Source: Verrucomicrobiota bacterium JB022 (GTDB taxonomy: Bacteria; Verrucomicrobiota; Verrucomicrobiia; Opitutales; Oceanipulchritudinaceae). Taken from it: a stretch of DNA of 64,000 nt. Positions 1 to 11,035 of the stretch are shown piece by piece (the stretch's first letter is position 1; every line of letters begins with the position of its first letter). Under the pieces are notes generated by a model that saw only the letters and a list, made by a program, of their open reading frames with translations, made no database searches and was not told the origin of the DNA. A program made the position numbers and the translations under genes. The DNA is taken from positions 124,001 to 188,000 of the forward strand of contig JAUTCQ010000001.1 of assembly GCA_030673845.1 (NCBI GenBank), given 5' to 3'.

Positions 1-1382
<1,382 letters not shown>

Positions 1383-1459
1383 TGGTGGGAGATGGCAGAG
1401 TTGAACTGCCGACCTCCAGTGTGTCATACTGGCGCTCTAACCAACTGAGCTAATCCCCC
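1383..1459 (-). tRNA. tRNA-Val (anticodon GAC), CCA encoded
   Basis: On the minus strand the sequence folds as a complete 77-base tRNA. The acceptor stem GGGGGAT pairs with ATCTCCC with one G-U. The D-arm is AGCTCAGTTGGTTAGAGC. The anticodon stem CCAGT/ACTGG closes a seven-base loop ATGACAC with anticodon GAC. The T-arm carries GTTCAACTC, followed by discriminator A and an encoded CCA. It lies divergent to recN, sharing a short AT-rich spacer of 69 bases that must hold both promoters. Confidence 0.96.
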
Positions 1460-1528
1460 GTAAGAAGAAAAACATTGATAAAACCACCTCGCGTGGTTGT
1501 TTCAAGATAAAAATACGCCTTTTCTCAA

Positions 1529-3199
1529 ATGCTCCACTATTTGCGGATCCGAAACCTCGCCTTGATCGACGAAATTGAGCTGGAGTTCGCCTCGGGACTC
1601 ACGGCGGTCACGGGTGAGACCGGGGCCGGTAAGTCCATCTTGCTCGGTGCTTTAAAGCTGCTTTCAGGCTCGCGGTCGGACAAATCGGTGATCCGTCAGG
1701 GGCAGGAGCGTTGCGAAGTGGAGGCCGTCCTGCACTTTGCCGACTCCAAGGAGCTGGATGCCCGCCTTGAAGGCTTGGGCCTCCCCCCGACCGAAGAGGG
1801 TAACCTGGTGCTGCAACGCACGATCCACCGCAGCAAGCCGGCCAAGGTGCAGATCAATGGCAGCCTGAGCACGGTTGCGCTCCTGCAGGAGCTGGGTACG
1901 GAGTGGATCGACTTTCACGGCCCGGGCGAGCCGCAGAAGCTGCATCACGAACGCTGGCAGTTGTCGCTGCTCGATGCTTTTGCCCAAAACGAGAGCCTGC
2001 TGGCCCGCTATGGCACGGTCTACGAGGCTTGGCAGGCCAAGCTGAAGCAGATCGAGCAACTGCGCGCGAGCGAGCGCCTGAGTGTCGATGAGGTCGACTT
2101 CCTCCAGCACCAGATCGGCGCGATCGACCGGGCGCAGTTGTCCGCCGATGCCGTTACCCAGCTGGAGCGCGACTTTGCCCGCCTCTCCAGTGCGCAGGAG
2201 TTGACCGAGGGGGCGTCGCTGGTCTCGACCGGTCTGACAGGCGACGAGGGCGTCGTGGACCGCTTGCGTCCGCTGATCAACACGGCCTACGAGCTGGCCG
2301 AGATCGACCAGACGCTGATGCCGCTGGCCGACCGCCTGCAGTCGTTGCTGATCGAGGCCGAGGACGTGGCGGGCGAGTTCGAGGACCTCGCGCAGGGGCA
2401 GGATATGGACGAAGAGACCGCGCAGGAGCTGCAGCAGCGGATGGAGCAGTGGCTGGGCCTGCAGCGCAAGTATGGCCCCGACGTAAACGTGATCCTGGAG
2501 CGTCGGGCCGAGATGGCGCGCAAGATCGAGCAGCAGGGCGACATCGAGGGCACCCTCGAGCGTTGGCAGCACGAGGCCGCCAAGCTGGAAAAAGACCTGA
2601 CCGCACAGGCGGAGGTGCTGCGCGAGGCTCGCGTGCGTGCTGCCAAGGAATTGGGGGCGAAGGCGAGCCAAGGCCTGTTGCAGTTGGGCTTCAAGAAGGC
2701 GCAGCTCAGCATCGAGGTGGTGCGGGAAGCCCGCCTTCAGCCGCACGGTAATTCCAGTTGCCAATTCCTCTTTGCGCCCAACGCGGGGCAATCGCTGCAG
2801 CCGTTGAACAAGATCGCGTCAAGCGGCGAGACTGCGCGCGTGATGCTGGCGCTCAAGAGTGTGCTGGCTCGGGTCGACGCCACGCCCGTGCTGGTCTTCG
2901 ACGAAGTCGACGCCAACGTGGGCGGTGAGATCGCGAAGGAGGTCGGGCGCTTGCTGGCCGAGCTGGGAGGGCAGGGGCACCAGGTCTTCTGCGTTACGCA
3001 CTTGCCGCAGGTGGCGAGCCTCGCGGCGGCCCATTACCTCGTGCGCAAAGACCAGACCGATGAGTCGACCGACGTGCACATCGTGCCGCTGCACCCGGAG
3101 CGGGCCGCCCGGCTCGACGAGCTGGCCCGCATGCTTGGCGACCGCCACAGCCACATCGCCCGCGAACACGCCGAGGCTCTGCTACAAGGGCAGGCATAG
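1529..3199 (+). CDS. recN: DNA repair protein RecN
   Basis: RecN is an SMC-like ATPase that acts early in recombinational repair of double-strand breaks. The 556-residue length is normal for the family. The Walker A motif GETGAGKS is at residues 29-36 and Walker B (VLVFDEVDANVGG) near 453-465, followed by the VTHLPQVAS segment typical of RecN. Between them lies a long charged region with coiled-coil character. The start is ATG with no obvious ribosome-binding site, as for most genes here. It is transcribed alone, convergent with the anchored chaperone gene downstream. No LexA-type box was recognised upstream. Confidence 0.97.
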   Translation: MLHYLRIRNLALIDEIELEFASGLTAVTGETGAGKSILLGALKLLSGSRSDKSVIRQGQERCEVEAVLHFADSKELDARLEGLGLPPTEEGNLVLQRTIHRSKPAKVQINGSLSTVALLQELGTEWIDFHGPGEPQKLHHERWQLSLLDAFAQNESLLARYGTVYEAWQAKLKQIEQLRASERLSVDEVDFLQHQIGAIDRAQLSADAVTQLERDFARLSSAQELTEGASLVSTGLTGDEGVVDRLRPLINTAYELAEIDQTLMPLADRLQSLLIEAEDVAGEFEDLAQGQDMDEETAQELQQRMEQWLGLQRKYGPDVNVILERRAEMARKIEQQGDIEGTLERWQHEAAKLEKDLTAQAEVLREARVRAAKELGAKASQGLLQLGFKKAQLSIEVVREARLQPHGNSSCQFLFAPNAGQSLQPLNKIASSGETARVMLALKSVLARVDATPVLVFDEVDANVGGEIAKEVGRLLAELGGQGHQVFCVTHLPQVASLAAAHYLVRKDQTDESTDVHIVPLHPERAARLDELARMLGDRHSHIAREHAEALLQGQA

Positions 3200-3291
3200 C
3201 TTTTTTTGAGCCGCAGATGAACGCGGATGAAACGCAGATGGGAAGTCTGCGTCTGTGCCGCGCCTTGGTGTAATAGCTGCCACTTGGGCAA

Positions 3292-3316
3292 CAAAAAAGC
3301 GGCGTTTCCGCCGCTT
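3292..3316 (-). terminator. Rho-independent terminator of the SurA/PpiD-like gene
   Basis: An 8-bp perfect stem AAGCGGCG/CGCCGCTT (3297-3304 with 3309-3316) has a four-base loop. On the minus strand it is followed by a run of six T, directly downstream of the stop codon of the gene ending at 3340. On the plus strand there is no T run, so it does not clearly serve recN. Confidence 0.85.
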
Positions 3317-3339
3317 GATAAGATCAGACTGTGCCTCGC

Positions 3340-5001
3340 CTAGCTCTCCTGCGCCTCGACTTGGGTGCGGAGGGTTTCGCTGGCGATTTCGAGGATGGCC
3401 TGCCAGCCGAAGAGCGGGCCAAGGTCGCCGGAGCGTTCCGCGACGTAGTCCTGGACTTCCTGGGCGTCGGGCTGCACGTCGGGGGCTTCCTTGCTCTGGA
3501 TGTAGATGAAGGTGCCCTTGCCTTGGCGCTGGATCATCGTGGTCAGCTCGTTGGCAGCCAGCTTGCGGGCCTGTTCCCAGCTGCGGTCCTGCAGGAATTC
3601 CTGGGGCACTTGCACGCCTTCAAAGGGCTCGATTTCGCGCACGGTCAGCCCGAGGTCCTGAGCGGCTTCATTGAACGAGGTGCCGCTGGCGATGGCTTGC
3701 TGCAACTGCTGGCGCAGGGCCTGGCCCTTTTGGGTGAAGTTGCGCTGTTTGTTCTCGTCGCGCCAGTTGGTCTCGACTTGCTCCCAGACGGAGGCGAAGG
3801 GCGGGACCGTCTCGGGGACGAGGGCGTCGCGCATCAGCACTACACCGCCGGCCTGCGTTTGTGCGGGCGAGGAGTAGTAGCGGGGGCCGCTGGAGTAGTT
3901 CCAGAGGTCGTTGAGCACCTGGGCCGAGATACGGCTGTTTGCGGGCGGGTTGTCGCGCGCATAGGGCTGCACTTCTTCGGTCACCGCGCCGCGGGCTTCG
4001 ACGAGCTTGGTAAATTCTTCGGACTCGCGGGCGATGCCCTTTTCGTCGAGCTCCACCGTAAAGTCTTCGGCGGCGCGGGCGGCGAGGGCGCGGGCGCGCT
4101 CCAGCTTCATGTCGGCCAACACACGGGGGCGGGCTTCTTCGAAGGGCAGGGGCTGCGGTTGCTCCTGGGCACCCGTTTCGGGGTTGGTGGTGGGTGCGCC
4201 CATGTAGCGCCAGCCGTTACGGTCGTAATAGGCACGCAGCTCGTTGTCGCCGATGTTGCCCACGCGGTCGACGAAGTTCTGGGCGGGGAAGATCACGGCT
4301 GTGGCCTCCAGCTTTTCGGGCTCGGTGTAAGCGCCGGGGTTCTGGTTGTAGTAGGCTTCCAGCTCTTCGTCGCTCACTTTCTGGTCAAACTCGAAATTGG
4401 TGTAATCCAGCTCCGCCACCGCGATATCGTAGGTGGTGTTCGCCTCCTGGTATTGGCGGAAGCCGATGTAGGGGTTGGTGTAGCCGGGGCCGCCGAGGGC
4501 CTTGACGACCTGACCCACGCGCCAGTCTTCCCGCAGCATTTCGGTGAAGTCGGCCTTGGTCAGGTTGCCGCCGCTGGCGATCATGTCGGCGATCTGGTTG
4601 TATTGCTGGGGGCTGAAGCTGCCCGTCTGCGGGTCCTGGAAAAACTGGAGACCGCGCACATACGCCTGCAGCTCTTCCTGCGTCGGGTTGCCAATCCCCA
4701 TTTGATTGGCCAGGCCGAGGGCGGCGATGCGGGCGTAGATGTAGTCTTCCTGGCTGGCGAAGCCCATCGGGCGGTTCAGCGCAAAGCTGATTTCGGCCTT
4801 GGCCGCGAGTTCGCGGGCGACTTCCGGGTCGTTGAGGTCAAACCCGTAATACTCGACGGAGCGGGCGCTGCCCGAACGATCGGTATGGAAGAGACCGGTG
4901 GGGCCGACCGAGAGCACGAAGACGAAGATGATCACAACCAACAGGCTACCCATCAGCCAGGAGTTGTGCTTGAGCATTAAATTTTGCAGCCAGGTAATCA
5001 T
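3340..5001 (-). CDS. SurA/PpiD-like membrane-anchored periplasmic chaperone
   Basis: The 553-residue protein has a short cytoplasmic N-terminus, one hydrophobic helix (about residues 15-33, WLMGSLLVVIIFVFVLSVG) and a large periplasmic part. This is the architecture of PpiD, which helps fold outer-membrane proteins. The N-terminal third resembles SurA_N domains, with repeated helical motifs such as EELQAYVRGLQFF and DEELEAYYNQNPGAY. I could not find the conserved parvulin signature (the ASHIL-type strand), so peptidyl-prolyl isomerase activity is doubtful. Its own terminator follows. The family assignment is by architecture and local similarity, not a full-length match. Confidence 0.75.
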   Translation of the reverse strand: MITWLQNLMLKHNSWLMGSLLVVIIFVFVLSVGPTGLFHTDRSGSARSVEYYGFDLNDPEVARELAAKAEISFALNRPMGFASQEDYIYARIAALGLANQMGIGNPTQEELQAYVRGLQFFQDPQTGSFSPQQYNQIADMIASGGNLTKADFTEMLREDWRVGQVVKALGGPGYTNPYIGFRQYQEANTTYDIAVAELDYTNFEFDQKVSDEELEAYYNQNPGAYTEPEKLEATAVIFPAQNFVDRVGNIGDNELRAYYDRNGWRYMGAPTTNPETGAQEQPQPLPFEEARPRVLADMKLERARALAARAAEDFTVELDEKGIARESEEFTKLVEARGAVTEEVQPYARDNPPANSRISAQVLNDLWNYSSGPRYYSSPAQTQAGGVVLMRDALVPETVPPFASVWEQVETNWRDENKQRNFTQKGQALRQQLQQAIASGTSFNEAAQDLGLTVREIEPFEGVQVPQEFLQDRSWEQARKLAANELTTMIQRQGKGTFIYIQSKEAPDVQPDAQEVQDYVAERSGDLGPLFGWQAILEIASETLRTQVEAQES

Positions 5002-5093
5002 GGGGCTTTAGGCAAGGTGATAAAGGGGGCAGCGTAGGCTGGGGGCGCGCGCTGGCAAGGAAGAAGCGGCGCGCAAGGGGCAGGAAAACATCG

Positions 5094-6602
5094 CTAGGCT
5101 CGTGACGGGTCGGCCTCTGGGCTGCGGGAGGGGCCGACACTCTCGCGTTGCAGCTCGCTCTCGAAGAGGTCTTCGATCGTCGGCTCGGCGTAGCCCAGGG
5201 TTTCGTCGCGCTGCTTCAGGTATTGGGCCAGCAGCGGGTCGACTTTGGACACCAGGTCGAGGCCGCCGTTGTTGCCCAGTTGTTCGAGCGACTGGTGGAC
5301 TTGCGCCAGCCGCATGAAGCGCAGGGGGCGGGCAGGCTGGTAACGGAATTCTTCCTGCACGTCCGGGTTTTCGTCGGGCACCTTGGTCACGAGGTTGAGC
5401 TGCACGAGGCGGTTGATCGACTCGTTGAGCATGTTGCGCGGGGCGCGCAGGTGCTCGGAGAGCTGCTCCAGGCCGGTTGGCGGCTCCCCGCGGTGGAAGC
5501 GGCGGCAGATGTAGAGCAGCGCGCCCATGGTCAGGCTCTGGCGCACCAGCTGGCTGCTCCGGTCCCATGCGCTCTGGTCGGCCAAAAAGTGCACATTCTG
5601 AGCGGCGTATGAGATTTGCCCGCCCACCAGCACCAGCAGCCACGAAAAGTAGAGGCCGATCATCAAGACCGGCACGATGGCGACCGACCCGTAGAGGTTC
5701 TGGATGCGGATGACCTGCCCCACATAAATGGTGGAGATGAAATTGTTGGCGATGAGCAGGGTGGCGGCGATGGCACCCCCGAGCAGGGCGGGCCGGATGT
5801 TCACCTGCGTATTGGGGAAGAACAGGTAAAAGAACGTGAGCAGCATCGTGAGGATCGCGAGCGAGGGGATCAGCGTGGCGATGCGCGTGAGCGGGCCGAA
5901 GTCGGGCAGCCAGTCGAAGAAGCCGCCCAGAAACGAGGCCGAGATAAACGCGCCCGTGCCGAGGCCGAGGATGGTGCCCAGGCTGATGAAGGCCCAGTAA
6001 AAGACGATACGGTAGCCCCACTCACGGCCCTTTTTGACGCCCCAGATGTCGTTGAGCGTATTCTCGATCGTGGTGAGCAGCTGGATCACGATCCAGATCA
6101 GCACGGCGAGGCCGATGATCCCGAAAATGCCGGAGCCGCTGGTATTGATGCCGCCCAGGGTGTCCTGTGCGCCGGTAATGATCTCCGAGATCAGCCCATC
6201 CAGCTCCGAAGCCGTCTGCTGTGTGGCGGCGGCGACCCCGTCGGCGGCTGCGGCCGTCGTATCGGGTGTCTGCTCCAGGCGGATGTATTCGCCCAGCGAA
6301 GGGGCGAGGAAAATCATCAGCTTCTTGATCTGGCCCTCGGCGTTGCTGGGCCAGAACGACGACGAGATCAACACCACGATCACGATCAGCGGCCCAAGGG
6401 CCAGCAGCGTGGAGTAGGCGAGGGCGGCGGCCCGCGTCAGGATGCCGTTTTGCAGCACCCCATGGATGGTGATGGCCACCAGCCGCGAGGCTTTGACCCT
6501 CCAGTTTACGTCCTGCTCCTGGGCAGCGGCGGGCGACGAGGCCCAGATCTCGTGTTGCCAGTAGTTCTGGACGCGGGCGATATTGTTGTGCAGCGATTTC
6601 AC
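5094..6602 (-). CDS. YihY/BrkB family inner-membrane protein
   Basis: A 502-residue protein with about six hydrophobic helices in its first 330 residues. It carries the YihY/BrkB hallmark LTRAAALAYSTLLALGPL near residue 55, then GWGVKKGREW-like and GGQISYAAQN segments. The family is widespread but its function is still unclear; an old annotation as ribonuclease BN is wrong. The C-terminal 170 residues are soluble and contain a winged-helix-like stretch (LEQLSEHLRAPRNMLNESINRL) also seen in other long members. A region around residues 110-150 (TTAAAADGVAAATQQTASEL) looks like a low-complexity insert in a periplasmic loop. It lies 92 bases upstream of the SurA/PpiD-like gene and may be co-transcribed. 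Confidence 0.88.
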   Translation of the reverse strand: MKSLHNNIARVQNYWQHEIWASSPAAAQEQDVNWRVKASRLVAITIHGVLQNGILTRAAALAYSTLLALGPLIVIVVLISSSFWPSNAEGQIKKLMIFLAPSLGEYIRLEQTPDTTAAAADGVAAATQQTASELDGLISEIITGAQDTLGGINTSGSGIFGIIGLAVLIWIVIQLLTTIENTLNDIWGVKKGREWGYRIVFYWAFISLGTILGLGTGAFISASFLGGFFDWLPDFGPLTRIATLIPSLAILTMLLTFFYLFFPNTQVNIRPALLGGAIAATLLIANNFISTIYVGQVIRIQNLYGSVAIVPVLMIGLYFSWLLVLVGGQISYAAQNVHFLADQSAWDRSSQLVRQSLTMGALLYICRRFHRGEPPTGLEQLSEHLRAPRNMLNESINRLVQLNLVTKVPDENPDVQEEFRYQPARPLRFMRLAQVHQSLEQLGNNGGLDLVSKVDPLLAQYLKQRDETLGYAEPTIEDLFESELQRESVGPSRSPEADPSRA

Positions 6603-6651
6603 GGCCGAGAGATCCCAATTTAGCGCGGCCCGCCCGATCCGGCAAGCAGTC

Positions 6652-7545
6652 TCAGCTCAGCGAGCCGATCCAGTGGGTGAGCAGCGAAGCCTTTTCTTCG
6701 GTCTCCGCCATCAGCTCGGCCACAAAGCGGCCAATGTAGACGTAGGCGAAGAACCCCGTGCCGAGCAATGCGGCGATGGCGGCAGGCAGGAAGGTGCGCA
6801 GGTGCGTGGCCAGCGTCATCGTAAACAGGCCCGCGCCAGCGGCGAGCACGGACAACAGCAGGAGCAGCCCGTGTGGATCGCCCAAGACCATGCGCCCGTA
6901 GAAATACAGCGCAAAATAGCCCGCCCAGAACATGCTGCGGGCGCGCAAAAGCGGGTAGATACTCGTCATCCCGGCGAGCGTCAACAGGCCGAAGAGCACG
7001 TCGAGCATCGCAAGCACGACGGCGGTGGAAAATCCGGGAATGGCAACCGCTTCTTCGCCTGCCTCGGCGATGCCGGCCACCTGGCTGTAGTAGGCGTAGA
7101 CCTGCTGGAAAAAGCCGAGGTTGGCCATGATGATGGCGGCGGCACTGGCGAGCAGGCAGAGCCCCATTAGGTTGGTCGACCAGCCGGCGACACGCTTGCG
7201 CCAGTCGACATTGGCGCTGAGGTGGCGGGTGTCTTCGGTCTTGCCCTCGGCGGCGGCGAGGATGTTGCGCACGGTCACCGCTTCGTCTTCCTCGTCTTCG
7301 CCGGAGAGCAGGTTCAGCTCGTCTGCCCCCTTTTTTCGCAAGGTCAGCTTGCGGCGCTCCGGGAAGATCAGCTGCTTCAGCTCTTCGTTGGAGCCGACGG
7401 CTGCCCACGACTCCAGCTCGTCGTCGTAGTAGAGCGTTTCGCGCGTCACTTGGCCTGCCTCGGCCAGCGTCACGAGTTTATCCACGTTGTACGGGCCCTT
7501 GGCGGTTTCCGAGTCGGGCTGGCGGATGTAGTATTCCTCGGGCAT
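6652..7545 (-). CDS. GYF_2 (DUF4339) domain membrane protein
   Basis: The 297-residue product begins with a GYF_2 domain: EEYYIRQPDSETAKGPY opens it, with the GPY core and a Trp in ELESWAAVG about 40 residues on. This domain is thought to bind peptides. A charged linker (about 65-110) is followed by four or five hydrophobic segments with the motif GLFTMTLATHLRTFLP between them. I chose the ATG at 7545 because the GYF_2 domain begins right there; an in-frame start 14 codons upstream would add unmatched residues. Function is unknown. The adjacent upstream gene is a secreted glycosidase with which no link is evident. Confidence 0.8.
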   Translation of the reverse strand: MPEEYYIRQPDSETAKGPYNVDKLVTLAEAGQVTRETLYYDDELESWAAVGSNEELKQLIFPERRKLTLRKKGADELNLLSGEDEEDEAVTVRNILAAAEGKTEDTRHLSANVDWRKRVAGWSTNLMGLCLLASAAAIIMANLGFFQQVYAYYSQVAGIAEAGEEAVAIPGFSTAVVLAMLDVLFGLLTLAGMTSIYPLLRARSMFWAGYFALYFYGRMVLGDPHGLLLLLSVLAAGAGLFTMTLATHLRTFLPAAIAALLGTGFFAYVYIGRFVAELMAETEEKASLLTHWIGSLS

Positions 7546-7623
7546 GGGAAGCGAGGGGATGCTGCCGGCGTAACTTACAGCCCGCAAGCAAAATACGCCT
7601 GCGGGCCGGAGGGAGGTGCGCCG

Positions 7624-9624
7624 TTACCGTGCGGGCAGGCGGATCACCGTCAGCGAATGGGCCGGCAGCTCGCGCTCCAGCTTGGCCGAGATGGGCAGCG
7701 TGCTTTCCTGGGGCGCCACTTGGTCGGGCTGCTCCCAGGTGTTGACCGCCTTGAGGTCGCCCGCGAGCGTCCAGACTTTCGCCGTGCGGGCAAACTTGCC
7801 CAGCTTGCTCGGGTCGAGGCTCACCGGCAGGGCAGCGTCGCCGTTGTTGACCAGCTTGATAATCACGTCGCCGCTCTGGCTGTCCTTCACACACGAAACG
7901 GAGAGGGCTTCGTTCTGGCCCCCCACCTCGACGGGCAGAAAGGTATCGCCCGCGTGCTGCGCGAAGAGCTTCTGCACGTGGTAGTTGGGCGTCAGCAGGA
8001 TATCCGTGCCGGTAAAGTAGATCAGGTCGGGGCGCCACTGCGTATGGCCCTCGCGGCCCAGCAACGGTGCGTAGGAGGCAAAGTGAACGATGTCGCCATT
8101 GCGCTCCAGGCCGGTCATGAAGGCGGCCTCTGCCAAGGCGCTGCGCAGCGTGTTGGCGCGGTCGGGCTCATGGGCGGCGTATTCGCCCAAGTAGACCTTG
8201 GACTCGTTGCGGTCGTAAGAGTCGTAGCGCTCCTGATTTTCGAGGAACCACTCCGGCGCTACATAATAGTGCTCGTCGACCATCGGCAGGTCGATCTCGC
8301 GGGCCAGCTTCCAGCCGGCATCGAAGTCAGGCCCGTGCCAGAAAGGCCCGGAGGTGCCGATCACCTCGATCTCCGGGTGCTTTTCCTTCACCGCGTCGTA
8401 GATCATGCGAAAGCGCTGCTCGAAGACGGGCGTAATGTGGTCTTCGTTGCCCACGCCCAGCCACTTGAGGTTGAACGGCTCGGGGTGGCCGTTCGCCGCC
8501 CGCTTCGCCCCCCATTCGGAGCTGACGGGGCCGTTCGCGTATTCGATCAGGTCGAGGACCTCTTGGATATAGGCGTCCATGTCGTCCAGCGGGATGCCGT
8601 GCTGGCCTCCGCCTTTGGTGTGGCCGGCGTTTTGACAGCAGACGCCTGCGGGTACGACGGGCAGCGGCTCGGCCCCGAGGTCTTCCGAAAACTGGAAATA
8701 CTCATGATAGCCGATGCCCATCGACTGGTGGTAGCCCCAGAGGTTGAACATGCCGCGGCGCTCCTCCAGCGGCCCGATCGTGTCCGGCCAACGGTACATG
8801 TTGGAGAGATTGTGCCCGTGGGCCACGCAGCCGCCGGGGAAGCGCAGGAAGCCGGGCTTCAAGTCGGCCAGCACTTGAGCGAGGTCGGGCCGCATACCAT
8901 TGGGGCGACCCTTGAAGGTGTCCTGCGGGAAGACGGAAATCATATCGAGCGCGATGCCGCCCGGGGCCTTGCCCAGCAGGACGAAGTGGGCCTTCGGGTC
9001 GCTCTTTTTGGCGGTGATTGTGGCGGTATGCTTCTCCCATTCCGGGCTGGTGATGTCGAACGATGCCTCGCCCAGCACCTCGCCGGATTCGCTTTCGAGC
9101 CGCACCACGACCGGCATGGGTGAGCCGTCGCCAAACGGTTCGCCGCCCCAGCGCGCGCCCATATACGTCAGGCGGCCAAAGAACGATACGTCGTATTTGG
9201 CGCCCTTTTCCAACACAATGCCGTCAAAGCCTTCGTTCCGGATGCCCGCGCCTTCGCCGGGCTCACGCACATGCAGCACGAGGGCGTGCGGGTTGTTTGG
9301 GTGCAGGGGGATGCCTTGGTCCAGCGACCACCAGGCCCTGCCGCCTCCACGCTCCACCAGCTCCCAGCCGGTGAAGTTGTTCCAGGTGGGGTGCGACATG
9401 GCGGAGAATTCAAACGAGCGGTTGCGGATGCGCTCGGGGTAGAGGCCGCCGTCGGCACCCCAGTTGATGTCCTCGAAAAACAGGCCGAAGAGGTGCGGGC
9501 TGATCGCCTTGGCCTCGTCGGGCTTTACGGTGAGGGCGAGGGGGGCAGCGGGGCTCATGACAGGGGTGAGGCACGCCAGCGCAAGCGTGGCGGCCCGTAA
9601 CAAGGGGGATTTGAAGGGGCTCAT
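7624..9624 (-). CDS. Exported alpha-L-arabinofuranosidase, GH51
   Basis: The enzyme removes terminal arabinofuranose from arabinan, arabinoxylan or arabinogalactan. The 666-residue form starts at the ATG giving MSPFKSPLLRAATLALAC, a good signal peptide ending near SPAAPLA; a longer frame upstream would bury it. After a short N-terminal strand comes a family-4-like carbohydrate-binding beta-sandwich (about 60-250), then the catalytic barrel. The acid/base candidate is E394 in GVGNEDH and the nucleophile candidate is E481 in YLGEYAA. The motif LFFEDINWGADGG near the start is a GH51 hallmark. The C-terminal sandwich ends in LPAHSLTVIRL, also typical. No transporter or other glycosidase is adjacent, so the substrate is inferred from the family only. 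Confidence 0.93.
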   Translation of the reverse strand: MSPFKSPLLRAATLALACLTPVMSPAAPLALTVKPDEAKAISPHLFGLFFEDINWGADGGLYPERIRNRSFEFSAMSHPTWNNFTGWELVERGGGRAWWSLDQGIPLHPNNPHALVLHVREPGEGAGIRNEGFDGIVLEKGAKYDVSFFGRLTYMGARWGGEPFGDGSPMPVVVRLESESGEVLGEASFDITSPEWEKHTATITAKKSDPKAHFVLLGKAPGGIALDMISVFPQDTFKGRPNGMRPDLAQVLADLKPGFLRFPGGCVAHGHNLSNMYRWPDTIGPLEERRGMFNLWGYHQSMGIGYHEYFQFSEDLGAEPLPVVPAGVCCQNAGHTKGGGQHGIPLDDMDAYIQEVLDLIEYANGPVSSEWGAKRAANGHPEPFNLKWLGVGNEDHITPVFEQRFRMIYDAVKEKHPEIEVIGTSGPFWHGPDFDAGWKLAREIDLPMVDEHYYVAPEWFLENQERYDSYDRNESKVYLGEYAAHEPDRANTLRSALAEAAFMTGLERNGDIVHFASYAPLLGREGHTQWRPDLIYFTGTDILLTPNYHVQKLFAQHAGDTFLPVEVGGQNEALSVSCVKDSQSGDVIIKLVNNGDAALPVSLDPSKLGKFARTAKVWTLAGDLKAVNTWEQPDQVAPQESTLPISAKLERELPAHSLTVIRLPAR

Positions 9625-9763
9625 GTTTAGTAGTGCGCCAAACATGCCGCATGCCTGCCAAAAATGCACGGGAAACGGATTCAGACGGTTCCGTTTTGCG
9701 CCCGTCACCCAATCGCAACCTTTCTATTGCCAGCGGGCGGTGAATCCGGGCAAGCTGGGTGGG

Positions 9764-10912
9764 ATGTACAAGCAGGCTTTCGATCAGCCAGATTACTTTG
9801 TCGCCAATTGCCGGGCCGGGCTGGAGCCGGTGCTGGAGCGGGAGTTGAAGGACCTCGGCTGCGAGATTGCCTTCGTCGGCACGCGCATGGTCGCGTTTTA
9901 TGGCAGCGAGGAAGATTTCTACCGCGCCAACATGGCCCTGCGCACGGCGATCAACGTGCTGCGGCCCATCCGCAAGTTCCGCGCGAAGGATTACGACATC
10001 CTTTACTTCCAGGCCCGCAAGGCCCCGTGGCACAAGCTCTTCGATGTCGACAAGACGATCCGCATCGACGTGAAGGGCGAGTCGCCCAACTTCCGCAACT
10101 CGCAATACACCGTGCACCGCATCAAGGATGCGATTGTCGATACCTTTCGCAAGCTGACCGACGGCTACCGCCCCTCGATCGAGAAGCGCGAGCCCGACGT
10201 GCACGTGGTGGCGTTCGTCCACCGCGACGAGGTGACGCTATACCTCGACGGGGCAGGGGAGCCGCTCTTCAAGCGTGGCTACCGTATCGAGCACGGCGAG
10301 GCGCCGCTGAAGGAAGACCTCGCGGCGGGCCTGCTCCAACTGGCGGGCTACAAGGGCAACTGCGACTTTGTCGACCCCATGTGCGGCTCGGGCACCTTCC
10401 TCTGCGAGGCCTACCTGCTGGCCAATCGCATCGCGCCCAACCTCAACCGCAGCTTTGCTTTCCAGAACTGGCTCGATTTCGACCCGGAAGCTTTCGAGCG
10501 TGCCCGCCAGTCGCTGATCGAGCGCCAGGTGGACGCAGGCGTGGCGTTCCATGGCTTCGAGGCGGATTTCTCGACCCGCAAGGTGCTGGAGCGCATCGTG
10601 GCCGACCACTTCGGCAACCACCCGTCGTTCAAGATCCACCCGCACAAGTTCCAGGACGGCGACGAGACGTTTTCGCGCAGCGTCATCGTGACCAACCCGC
10701 CCTACGGCGTACGCCTGCAGTCCAGCGAGGCCGACTTGAACCGCCTCTACGCCGACCTCGGCAACTTCCTGCGTCACCGCTGCGAGAAGTGCGGCGCGGC
10801 CGTCTTCTCCAGTAACTCGGAAGCCCTCAACGCCATCGGCATGAAGGTCGCGAACAAGTGGAAGCTCTACAACGGCCAGATCGAAGCCCGTCTCGTGCAG
10901 TACAAGCTGTAA
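9764..10912 (+). CDS. THUMP-domain class I 23S rRNA (guanine-N2) methyltransferase, RlmL N-half type
   Basis: The 382-residue protein has an N-terminal ferredoxin-like plus THUMP RNA-binding unit (about residues 1-165) and a C-terminal SAM-dependent methyltransferase. The SAM-binding loop DPMCGSGTFL is near 204 and the catalytic TNPPYG near 309, as in RlmL/YcbY enzymes that methylate G2445 of 23S rRNA. E. coli RlmKL carries a second methyltransferase that is absent here, so this matches the single-domain form. ATG 9764 begins the conserved start (DYFVANCRAGLEPVLERELK); the upstream open frame crosses the divergent GH51 start and is discarded. Exact target base is inferred. Confidence 0.9.
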   Translation: MYKQAFDQPDYFVANCRAGLEPVLERELKDLGCEIAFVGTRMVAFYGSEEDFYRANMALRTAINVLRPIRKFRAKDYDILYFQARKAPWHKLFDVDKTIRIDVKGESPNFRNSQYTVHRIKDAIVDTFRKLTDGYRPSIEKREPDVHVVAFVHRDEVTLYLDGAGEPLFKRGYRIEHGEAPLKEDLAAGLLQLAGYKGNCDFVDPMCGSGTFLCEAYLLANRIAPNLNRSFAFQNWLDFDPEAFERARQSLIERQVDAGVAFHGFEADFSTRKVLERIVADHFGNHPSFKIHPHKFQDGDETFSRSVIVTNPPYGVRLQSSEADLNRLYADLGNFLRHRCEKCGAAVFSSNSEALNAIGMKVANKWKLYNGQIEARLVQYKL

Positions 10913-10989
10913 GGCGGGGGCAATTGCATCCGCAGGATGCCAGCCCTTAGCCGGGGTGTCGCAGCAAAGCGCAGACCCCCGGTTAGGTT

Positions 10990-11020
10990 GAAAAGAAAAA
11001 AGGACCCCCAAATGGGGTCC
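10990..11020 (-). terminator. Rho-independent terminator of proS
   Basis: GGACCCC (11002-11008) and GGGGTCC (11014-11020) form a seven-base stem. On the minus strand it is followed by TTTTTTCTTTTC. It sits 16 bases past the proS stop codon. Confidence 0.88.
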
Positions 11021-11035
11021 CAGCTCAAAGTGGCC

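Noticed and set aside
7222-9123. Open frame of 633 codons on the plus strand
   Set aside because: Antisense to the GYF_2 and GH51 genes, both secure.
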